A DNA stretch of 16,672 nucleotides from JAOPZW01 sp036555665 (GTDB lineage: Bacteria; Actinomycetota; Thermoleophilia; Solirubrobacterales; Solirubrobacteraceae): the NCBI GenBank assembly GCA_036555665.1, contig DATBKW010000253.1, positions 1 to 16,672 on the forward strand, given 5' to 3'. A program made the position numbers and the translations under genes. A model generated the notes under the pieces. That model was not told the DNA's origin and did no database searches. It saw only the letters and a list, made by a program, of their open reading frames with translations. Shown piece after piece: positions 7,701 through 13,088 of this stretch; position 1 is the first letter of the stretch, and every line of letters begins with the position of its first letter.

Positions 7701-8641
7701 GCGACCGAGAAGCCCTGCGAGGTGTCGATGACCGGCGCCGGGACGTCGATGACGCCGCTCGTGCCGTCGAAGGCGACGGCGTGCGCGCCGACGACGCCGC
7801 TGGTCCACGTCGCGCCATCCGACAGCGTGCCGTCGTTGCCGTCGAGCGAGTCGTCGTGTGCCGTGGTGCCGGTGCCCTCGTCGAGGCGCCACGTGCCGCT
7901 CGTCGCCAGCTGGGCGACGTCGGCGGCGTTCAGCGCCTGGTCGTAGACGCGCACGTCGTCGATGGCGCCCTGGACGAAGTCGACCGGGTTGCCGGCGAAC
8001 TTGCCGCGGCCGATGACCAGGTGCCCGGACGGCGCCCACGGCTCGGGCGCCGGCGTGGTGTCCTGCAGACGCCCGTCGACGTAGAGCGACAACGTCTTGG
8101 CGGCGGCGTCGTAGACGCCGGTCAGGAGGTACCACTGCCCGGCGACCGGGTCGAAGGTCGCGGCCGGGAAGGACGGGGCGCCCTGCGCGGCATCGGTGGG
8201 CAGGTGGACGAACGCGAAGCGCCGCGTGTCGTCGCGGAACTGCAGGTAGAAGTTCGAGACCTGGTCGCCGTCGATGCTGACGACGGTCTGGTAGCCGGTG
8301 GTGCGGTCCAGCCGCACCCAGGCGCTGACCGTGAAGCTGTGCGCGACGTCGATCGGCGGGGCGCCGCCGTCGGCGTACGCGCTCGTGCCGTTGGTCTGCA
8401 GCGCCGACGGGCCGCGGATGCCCGCTGTCCACCCGGCGCCGCCGAGCAGCGCGGCGGGATGGGCGCCGGTGCTGTCGGCGGCAGTGGTCCCGGTGCCCTC
8501 GTCGAAGGCCCAGTGGGCCACCGGCGCCGGGCCGCCGGCGGCCCCGGCCGAAGCCGGGACCGCCGCGATGACGCCGCACGCGACCAGCGCTCCCGCGGCC
8601 AACGCCGCGACATGGTGTGCGATTCGCGCATGCAGCAACAT
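4769..8641 (-). CDS. Secreted three-LamG GH51-type alpha-L-arabinofuranosidase
   Basis: This 1290-residue exported glycosidase should release terminal alpha-L-arabinofuranose from arabinan, arabinoxylan or arabinogalactan. Residues 1-34 are a signal peptide. Three LamG/concanavalin-like modules follow at about 40-240, 250-450 and 457-660. The first two are clear relatives of each other, sharing HLVIGRGKF and GAIDDVR. The catalytic part starts near 667 and opens with YGAFLEDISHSGDGGLYAEL, typical of GH51. A CBM4/9-like beta-domain is inserted at about 715-870. The TIM barrel carries RVPGGNYLEG at 903-912, the acid/base E1028 in EIGNED, and the probable nucleophile E1103 in VGEYG. The 75-residue spacing resembles plant/fungal-type GH51 rather than the short bacterial AbfA form. 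A C-terminal beta-domain ends the protein. The start at ATG 8641 follows GGGAGG by eight bases. It lies 53 bases after the secreted mutarotase gene and has an ATGA overlap with the next gene. Confidence 0.9.
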   Translation of the reverse strand: MLLHARIAHHVAALAAGALVACGVIAAVPASAGAAGGPAPVAHWAFDEGTGTTAADSTGAHPAALLGGAGWTAGIRGPSALQTNGTSAYADGGAPPIDVAHSFTVSAWVRLDRTTGYQTVVSIDGDQVSNFYLQFRDDTRRFAFVHLPTDAAQGAPSFPAATFDPVAGQWYLLTGVYDAAAKTLSLYVDGRLQDTTPAPEPWAPSGHLVIGRGKFAGNPVDFVQGAIDDVRVYDQALNAADVAQLATSGTWRLDEGTGTTAHDDSLDGNDGTLSDGATWTSGVVGAHAVAFDGTSGVIDVPAPVIDTSQGFSVAAWVRVDSPDGFRTAVSIDGDQVGGFYLQRRGDGRFAFTRLASDSSGAAATFAASSATARIGQWYHLVGVYDGVARTLTLYVNGTPAQTVSFTSPWKAGGHLVIGRGKFGGAPADFFDGAIDDVRTYPFPLDAQAAAALATSGLWHFDEGAGTVAHDASPDGADGTLRGASWTSGASKTAVALPGDGDVTMGDAPALDIGTGSASLSAWVRTRGSGPVVSKGDGYLLAVDGGQVHASIGTGAGRIDVTTTSAAVADDAWHNATLVLDRAAQRLTLYVDGEPAPVAPADGSCGTPAGSALDVSSCTSASGDSDQPFTVGSTSGDPPRLTGAVDEVQLVRFALTAAQVADLAGFDRLAIDATDVRAATHSTQYGAFLEDISHSGDGGLYAELVRNRTFKEAFQGAPGGGGPVPYWSLVSGGGGDGSFAIDTAQPLNTAIDRSLRLHVATLPAGGRVAAANAGYYGVAVAPSTTYKGSLWAKATPGWTGRARVSLEKADGTVLASRVLGAIGGDWSHLSYTLKTPAGIATSTDNRVVVSLENGCTGRRCQPIADQDVWLAVVSLFPPTYKNRANGMRRDLMEKIAAMQPGFFRVPGGNYLEGNTLATRFDWKKTIGPIWERPGHQNTAWGYWSTDGLGLLEYLRLAEDVGAQPLLAVFAGYTLNGQHVPEEDFGPYVQDALDEIEYAIGDTSTTWGARRAADGHPKPFDLHYVEIGNEDFFDSSGSYEWRFADMYDAIKDRYPQLKIVATTPVSSRTPDVIDDHYYNPPSWFVDNANRYDRADRSGPRVIVGEYGALDGSPTGTLRAAVGEASFLTGLERNSDLVLGSTYAPIIVNENAPNWPTNLFGIDASRSYGSPSYWVQRMFSTNLGRNVIGSALSGAQGLRQAVTTTRSGGRTTFYVKLVNPTSLQHTARLSFGGVGRIDSTGTLTVLTGDPSARNTLDEPDAIAPTTREVSGLGTSTKLLLPPSSVTVLRVTGS

Positions 8642-8649
8642 CGTCGTCG

Positions 8650-8655
8650 CCTCCC
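8650..8655 (-). promoter_or_regulatory. Ribosome binding site of the arabinofuranosidase gene
   Basis: GGGAGG on the minus strand lies eight bases before ATG 8641. This own, strong site in a 53-base intergenic gap means the arabinofuranosidase can initiate independently of the mutarotase gene upstream. Confidence 0.75.
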
Positions 8656-8668
8656 GATGACGAACGGA

Positions 8669-8678
8669 TGGGACAGTG
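8669..8678. repeat. 10-bp word TGGGACAGTG in the arabinofuranosidase leader
   Basis: TGGGACAGTG (CACTGTCCCA on the coding strand) lies 28-37 bases upstream of the arabinofuranosidase ATG. The same ten bases occur at 10069-10078 in front of the secreted mutarotase gene. These are the only two intergenic gaps longer than about five bases in the operon. Nearby, GAGTTA at 8685-8690 contrasts with GAACTC at 10079-10084. A regulatory or processing site is possible, but that is inference. Confidence 0.45.
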
Positions 8679-8694
8679 CTATGTGAGTTACGGA

Positions 8695-10050
8695 CTAGTG
8701 CTTCTTGCTGCGGGTGTGAGACCGGCCGTGCCCGCCACCGACCGTCGAGAAGTTGTAGACGGTCGTCGACGAGTACGGGTGCTGCGGATCGATCTCGGTT
8801 GACGGGAAATTGGGCTTGTTCGGCGAGTCGGGGAAGTGCTGGGTCTCCAGCGCCAGCCCGTCGCCCTGCCGGTACTGGTGGCCGCTCGTGCCGTAGAGCG
8901 TGCCGTCGAGGAAGTTGCCCGAGTAGAACTGGATCCCGGGCTCGGTCGTCGAGATGGTCAGCTCGCGGCCGCTGGACGGGTCGATGAGCTGTGCGGCCAG
9001 GTTCAGGCGCGCCTTCGGGCCGCCGCCACCGTGATGACGGATCTTCGCGCGCGAGCTGCCGGGCGGGTTGAGGACCCAGTTGTGGTCATAGCCGCGCCCG
9101 AACACGAGCTGCTGGAAATTCTCGCGGATCCGCTCGCCGATCGCGTGGAACTGCGTGAAGTCCATCGGCGTGCCCGCGGTCGGGTCGATCGCCCCCGTCG
9201 GGATCAGAAGATCGTCGACCGGGGTGTAGTGGCTCGCGTTGAACCGCAGCAGGTGGTCGTAGATCGTCCCCGTGCCCTCACCGGCCAGGTTCCAGTAGGA
9301 GTGGTTGGTGAGGTTCAGGACGGTCGGCTTGTCGGTGGTCGCCGCGTAGTTGAACTGCAGGTTGTTGTTCCTGTCGAGCGTGAAGGTCACCGAGACCTTG
9401 ACGGTGCCAGGGAAGCCCGTGCACCCCGGCGACTGGGTCGGATCGCAGCCCGAGCCAGGCTGGCCCGGTCCCTCCGGGCTGGTGAGCGTGAGCTTCAGAC
9501 CGACGGTGCCGTTGCTCGGCTGGATCTCGGTGGCGTCCCACATGAGATTGTCGAAGCCCGTGAAGCCACCGTGGAGCGTGTTGCCGTTGTTGTTGGGGTC
9601 GAGCGTGTAAGTGGTGCCATTGAGCGTGAACTTGGCGCCGCCGATGCGGTTGCCGTAGCGGCCGATGATCGCGCCGAAGTACGGGTTGGACGTCACATAG
9701 GCGTCGTTGGTGTATCCGTCGATGTCGCCGAAGCCGAGGGTCACGTTGGCATCGCGGCCGCGCCGGTCGGGCACGGTCAGCGATTGGATGATGCCGCCGT
9801 AGTCGAGGATCGAAACCGACATGCGGCCGTTGCTCAGCGTGTACTTCGTGACTGCGGCGCCGGCGTCGGCCGGGGCGTTGGCAGGCAGGTTGCCGAAGCT
9901 CGAGCTCGTGATGCTCAGGCCGTTGCTGCCGCCATTGTGGTTGTGATGACGCGTGGTCGCGCTCGCGGGCGCCGCCAGGACAGCGGCGGCGAGCACGACG
10001 AGCACTGCACACAGCGCAGCGCGCACGCGCCGCGGAGTGGTGTGACGCAT
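8695..10050 (-). CDS. Secreted aldose 1-epimerase (mutarotase)
   Basis: This is a 451-residue GalM-type mutarotase, interconverting alpha and beta anomers of free aldoses. Residues 1-31 form a clear signal peptide (MRHTTPRRVRAAL, a hydrophobic core, then APASA), so it should act outside the membrane. Catalytic landmarks are all present: GRYGNR at 130-135, H160 in NTLHGG, H250 in LTNHSYWN, D322 in GYDHNW and the general base E402 in LETQHF. Oddities are a Gly/Asn/His-rich linker after the signal peptide, a basic glycine-rich insert at 331-349 and a His/Arg/Lys-rich tail (GGGHGRSHTRSKKH). The start is ATG 10050, eight bases after AAGGAG; an in-frame ATG at 10086 has no Shine-Dalgarno sequence and would bury the signal peptide. 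It lies between the cytosolic mutarotase and the secreted arabinofuranosidase, which suggests it works on sugar released by the latter. Gene symbol galM would fit the family but not necessarily the substrate. Confidence 0.9.
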   Translation of the reverse strand: MRHTTPRRVRAALCAVLVVLAAAVLAAPASATTRHHNHNGGSNGLSITSSSFGNLPANAPADAGAAVTKYTLSNGRMSVSILDYGGIIQSLTVPDRRGRDANVTLGFGDIDGYTNDAYVTSNPYFGAIIGRYGNRIGGAKFTLNGTTYTLDPNNNGNTLHGGFTGFDNLMWDATEIQPSNGTVGLKLTLTSPEGPGQPGSGCDPTQSPGCTGFPGTVKVSVTFTLDRNNNLQFNYAATTDKPTVLNLTNHSYWNLAGEGTGTIYDHLLRFNASHYTPVDDLLIPTGAIDPTAGTPMDFTQFHAIGERIRENFQQLVFGRGYDHNWVLNPPGSSRAKIRHHGGGGPKARLNLAAQLIDPSSGRELTISTTEPGIQFYSGNFLDGTLYGTSGHQYRQGDGLALETQHFPDSPNKPNFPSTEIDPQHPYSSTTVYNFSTVGGGHGRSHTRSKKH

Positions 10051-10058
10051 TGCCAGGA

Positions 10059-10064
10059 CTCCTT
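10059..10064 (-). promoter_or_regulatory. Ribosome binding site fixing the start of the secreted mutarotase
   Basis: AAGGAG on the minus strand lies eight bases before ATG 10050. It rules against the upstream in-frame ATG at 10086 and places the signal peptide exactly at the N-terminus. Confidence 0.75.
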
Positions 10065-10068
10065 GTGT

Positions 10069-10078
10069 TGGGACAGTG
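10069..10078. repeat. 10-bp word TGGGACAGTG in the secreted mutarotase leader
   Basis: This is identical to the word at 8669-8678 and in the same orientation. It sits 19-28 bases upstream of the mutarotase ATG, inside the 38-base gap after the cytosolic mutarotase gene. Both copies precede genes for exported enzymes. Confidence 0.45.
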
Positions 10079-10088
10079 GAACTCATGG

Positions 10089-11024
10089 CTAAAAGCCGGC
10101 CGCGGTCAGCCCGCAGCGGCCGGTGAACGAGGCACCGGGCTCGAGAACGAGCAGCCCGTCACCCGAGTTGAATGCATCGGGAGCGCACGTCATGGGCTCG
10201 ATGGCCACCCCCCCGCGGCGGCGGCCCGGATCGGACACGGCGTCCGCGGTGTAGACCTGCACGAAGCGGAAGCCCTCGTCCATCCAGACGGTGAGCTGCC
10301 GCTCGTCCCCAGCGCTTGCGAGCATGACGCGGGCGACCCCATCCGGGCTGCGGTCGAGGTCGCCGAAGCAGGTGTCCAGGCGCTGGGCGCCGATGCGCCG
10401 GGCGCGCCGGAAGTCGAAGTCGGTGCCGTCGACGGCCAGCGCGGCGCCGGCGGGCAGCATGCGCTCGTCGAGCGGCAGGCGGGTGCGCGCGGGCACCTCG
10501 AGCACGAGCTCGTCGATGGTGGCCGTCCCCAGCGTGAAGTAGGGATGCAGGCCGGCGCCGAACGGCGCGCGCGTGGTGCCGACGTTAGCCGCGGTCAGCG
10601 TGGCCTCGACGCCGCTGGACGTGAGCTCGTAGTCGACCGACAGCCGCAGCGCGAAGGGATATCCGGGCTCCTGGGCCAGGTCGAGCGTCAGGGTCAGGTG
10701 GCGGGTCGAGGAGCGGATCGCCCGCCACCTGCTCCCTGTCGCAAGGCCGTGCAGCGCGTTGCCGCGCTCGGGTTCCGTGAGCGCGGTCTGATGCTCGGCC
10801 CCGTCGAAGACGTAGCGCCCGTCGCGCAGCCGGTTGGGCCACGGGACGAGCACCCTGCCGCGGCAGTCGTGGTCGGCTTCGCCCGGCGCGACGCCGTCGA
10901 TCAGCTCGTGGCCGCCGACGCTCCACGAGCGCAGCGCGGCGCCGACCTCGGCGACCATGAGGCGCTGCCGCTCGTGGTCGAGCGCCAGTTCGGTGCCGCC
11001 GGGCGGCTCGGTCACCGCGGGCAT
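10089..11024 (-). CDS. Cytosolic aldose 1-epimerase (galactose-mutarotase-like)
   Basis: This 311-residue protein has no signal peptide and is expected to interconvert sugar anomers in the cytosol, for instance supplying AraA with the right anomer of imported L-arabinose. Family positions are H92 in NALHGL, H160 in GLHPYF, D217 in LDTCF and the catalytic E276 in AIEPMTCAPDAFN, the usual ending pattern of this branch (DGLLVLEPG). PWPNRLRDGRY at 61-71 is the substrate-site loop equivalent. It differs strongly from the neighbouring secreted mutarotase, so the two are not a recent duplication. ATG 11024 is five bases after the araA stop, with no strong Shine-Dalgarno sequence, which suggests translational coupling to araA. 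The open frame continues upstream to 12095 inside araA, but that part lacks coding character. Confidence 0.88.
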   Translation of the reverse strand: MPAVTEPPGGTELALDHERQRLMVAEVGAALRSWSVGGHELIDGVAPGEADHDCRGRVLVPWPNRLRDGRYVFDGAEHQTALTEPERGNALHGLATGSRWRAIRSSTRHLTLTLDLAQEPGYPFALRLSVDYELTSSGVEATLTAANVGTTRAPFGAGLHPYFTLGTATIDELVLEVPARTRLPLDERMLPAGAALAVDGTDFDFRRARRIGAQRLDTCFGDLDRSPDGVARVMLASAGDERQLTVWMDEGFRFVQVYTADAVSDPGRRRGGVAIEPMTCAPDAFNSGDGLLVLEPGASFTGRCGLTAAGF

Positions 11025-11029
11025 GTGCC

Positions 11030-12472
11030 CTATGCCTGCACGAGCTCCAGGCCTGCCATGCCACTGAACACCCGCCACGTGTCCGCGTGGCGGCCGGGGT
11101 TGAGAACCTGGTGGTGCGGGCCGCCGTAACGCAGCCACGCGTCCATGCACGCCCGCACGCCGCTGTCGGGGCGGAAGTGCCCGTAGGGCATCTCCAGCGC
11201 GGGCAGCTCCTCGGTGTCGAGGATCTCGCCTTCGCTCACCAGCAGGCGGAAGCGCTCGCCGCCCAGCGACACCAGCGTGGCCAGCGTCGCCGGCCCCGTG
11301 GCGTACTGGAAGAGGAAGGTCGGCGGGTCGTCGAGGCCGCCGATGCCCAGCGGGCGCTTGATCAGGCGCACGGGGCGGTCGTCGCGGGCAAGGCGCCAGT
11401 TGCCCTCGCCCATGTGGCTCATCAGGATCGCGTCGCGCGGGAAGTCCATCGCGTACATCTCGGTGAACTGGGTGTCGCCGAGCAGCCATGTGCCGGCGCA
11501 CATCAGCGCGGCGGTCAGCGCGTCGCCCTCGGCCCCGAAGCCGTAACCCTTGGCCATCAGGCTCGACGCGGCCGCCAGCGGCAGCCGCGCGAAGCGGCCG
11601 TCCTCGGCGATCGCATCGAAGTGCGTGGAGTAGGCCCCGTAGCCGCCTTCGTGCAGAATCCGCTCGATCCCCAGCTGCATGCGCGCGTGGTCCTCGCGCT
11701 CCTCGGCGCTGAGGCGCTCGTCGATCTCGAAGTGGGAGTCCTCCTCGGCGATCAGCGCGCGGACCTCGTCGTCGGTCACCGCGGTCGCGCTGCGATGCAG
11801 GTCGCCGGGCGCCAGCGCGTCGACCTGCGGGCCGAGCGTGCGGATCAGCGCGTGCTCGTCGAAGCGGATGTCGCCCATGGTGTTCATCGCGTAGCCGAAC
11901 ACGCCGACCTTCAGCGAGCGCCAGCGCGTGACCGCCGCCGCCGCCCGCGCCCACACGCCGATGGCGTCGCGGAAGGAGTCGGCGCGCCAGTCGTCGGTGA
12001 CGACATGGAACGGGCGGCCGGCGCGGACCATCGCGTTGGCGGTGTCCTGCGCGCCGTGGATGCCCTGGTTGTAGGTGAGGTCGGCCATGTCCCATTCAAC
12101 GGTCACAGCCGGTACGGGTTGGATGTTGGCCAGGCAGATCGGTAGCGGCGTCTGCGCGAGCAGGCGCGCGACGCGCATCGCGGGGCCGTAGGTGAGCATC
12201 ACGACGAGCAGCCCGTCGAGCTGCTGGCTCTCGAGTTCGCGCATGACGCGCTCGGCGTCCTCGCGCTCCTTGACCGGGGTCGTCACGTGGACCTCGGCCA
12301 CGTCGTCGAGGGCCGCGGCGATCTCGGCGGCATAGCCGGCCTGGCGGTCGGCGATGCCGGGCAGCATCTCGTCGTAGAGGCTCTGCATGATGCCCAGCAG
12401 GCCGATCCGCGGCCTGACGGGCACTGCCTCAGCGCTGTCCGTAGACGTTCTGGTAGCGGTCGTAGAGTGCAT
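11030..12472 (-). CDS. araA: L-arabinose isomerase
   Basis: This 480-residue enzyme converts L-arabinose to L-ribulose in the cytosol using a divalent metal. The four metal/active-site positions of the family are visible at the expected spacing: E315 in GFGAEGD, E338 in QFTEMY, H353 in LMSHMGEGNW and H453 or H454 in GGPHHQVL. Overall length fits AraA (about 475-500 residues), although the sequence is of a divergent type compared with the enteric enzyme. The start ATG 12472 follows AGAGAGG by six bases and overlaps the end of araD by 44 bases. The first 19 residues, rich in Ser/Thr/Ala, precede the fold proper (RPRIGLLG); a GTG at 12424 just after the araD stop would give a protein without this extension and remains an alternative. 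The araB-araD-araA order and tight packing support the arabinose assignment. Confidence 0.88.
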   Translation of the reverse strand: MHSTTATRTSTDSAEAVPVRPRIGLLGIMQSLYDEMLPGIADRQAGYAAEIAAALDDVAEVHVTTPVKEREDAERVMRELESQQLDGLLVVMLTYGPAMRVARLLAQTPLPICLANIQPVPAVTVEWDMADLTYNQGIHGAQDTANAMVRAGRPFHVVTDDWRADSFRDAIGVWARAAAAVTRWRSLKVGVFGYAMNTMGDIRFDEHALIRTLGPQVDALAPGDLHRSATAVTDDEVRALIAEEDSHFEIDERLSAEEREDHARMQLGIERILHEGGYGAYSTHFDAIAEDGRFARLPLAAASSLMAKGYGFGAEGDALTAALMCAGTWLLGDTQFTEMYAMDFPRDAILMSHMGEGNWRLARDDRPVRLIKRPLGIGGLDDPPTFLFQYATGPATLATLVSLGGERFRLLVSEGEILDTEELPALEMPYGHFRPDSGVRACMDAWLRYGGPHHQVLNPGRHADTWRVFSGMAGLELVQA

Positions 12473-13088
12473 CGATGTCCTCTCTGGCAAGCGGGACGGG
12501 TTCGCCCAGCGTCCGTGCCAGGTGCACGGTCCGCGCGACGTCCTCGCACATCACCGCCGCCTTGAGCGCGTCGCGCGGCCCCGCTCCGACCGTGAACACG
12601 CCGTGGCTTTGCATGAGCACCGCAGGCGAGCGGTGCCCCGCCAGCGTCTCGACGACGGCGCGCCCGATCTCCTCGTCGCCGATGAGGGCGAACGGGCCGA
12701 TCGGGATGTCGCCGCCGAACTCGTCGGCCATCGCGGTGAGCACACAGGGGATCGCCTCGCCGCGTGCTGCCCACGCCGTGGCGTAGGCGCTGTGGGTGTG
12801 GGCGACCCCGCCCACCTCGTCCATGTGGCGATAGATGCAGCCGTGGGTGGCCGCATCGCTGGAGGGCGCCAGATCGCCCTCCACCAGCTGTCCGTACAGA
12901 TCGCAGACAACGATCGCGTCGGGCGTCAGCTCGTCGTAGGGGACGCCGCTGGCCTTGATGGCCATCAGCTCCTCGTCGGGGACGCGCGCGGAGAGGTTGC
13001 CGCTCGTCCAGGCCACCAGCCCGTTGCGTGGCAGCTCGGCGTGCAGCGCGCACACCTCGCGCCGCAGGGCGGCCAGCTCGTCAGCCAC
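12429..13088 (-). CDS. araD: L-ribulose-5-phosphate 4-epimerase
   Basis: This 219-residue class II aldolase-fold, zinc-dependent enzyme epimerises L-ribulose 5-phosphate to D-xylulose 5-phosphate, the last step of the pathway. Zinc ligands are H97 and H99 in AHTHSAYATAWAA and H162 in QSHGVF. The SSD element with D78 (APSSDAATH) matches the acidic residue next to the active site, TSGNLSAR at 28-35 is the phosphate-binding loop, and the C-terminal YQNVYGQ is typical of AraD. Length is close to the usual 220-235. The start is GTG 13088, overlapping the araB stop by eight bases (GTGGCTGA), with GAGGT upstream at good spacing; the open frame extends to 13229 but that part is out-of-frame araB. FucA-type aldolase is the alternative, but AraB and AraA next door settle it. 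Confidence 0.9.
   Translation of the reverse strand: MADELAALRREVCALHAELPRNGLVAWTSGNLSARVPDEELMAIKASGVPYDELTPDAIVVCDLYGQLVEGDLAPSSDAATHGCIYRHMDEVGGVAHTHSAYATAWAARGEAIPCVLTAMADEFGGDIPIGPFALIGDEEIGRAVVETLAGHRSPAVLMQSHGVFTVGAGPRDALKAAVMCEDVARTVHLARTLGEPVPLAREDIDALYDRYQNVYGQR
12479..12485 (-). promoter_or_regulatory. Ribosome binding site for araA, located inside araD
   Basis: AGAGAGG on the minus strand lies six bases before ATG 12472, within the last 60 bases of araD. It supports the longer AraA start over GTG 12424, whose upstream GAGG is only two bases away. Confidence 0.6.

Noticed and set aside
7354..8020. DNA repeat array or mobile element from the similar LamG segments
   Set aside because: The similarity follows protein modules with many third-position differences; there are no terminal repeats or transposase, so it is old domain duplication.
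4976..8686. A 1236-codon plus-strand open frame opposite the arabinofuranosidase
   Set aside because: Its translation is dominated by R, A, V, G and D with no recognisable motif, as expected for the mirror frame of a GC-rich gene; the minus strand has a signal peptide, LamG modules and GH51 catalytic motifs.
10051..10086. ATG 10086 as start of the exported mutarotase
   Set aside because: There is no Shine-Dalgarno sequence before it, and it would add 12 residues before the signal peptide; ATG 10050 has AAGGAG at ideal spacing.
11025..12095. Upstream extension of the cytosolic mutarotase frame through araA
   Set aside because: The residues before ATG 11024 are arginine/alanine-rich shadow sequence of araA; mutarotase similarity begins right after that ATG. 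No fusion protein is supported.
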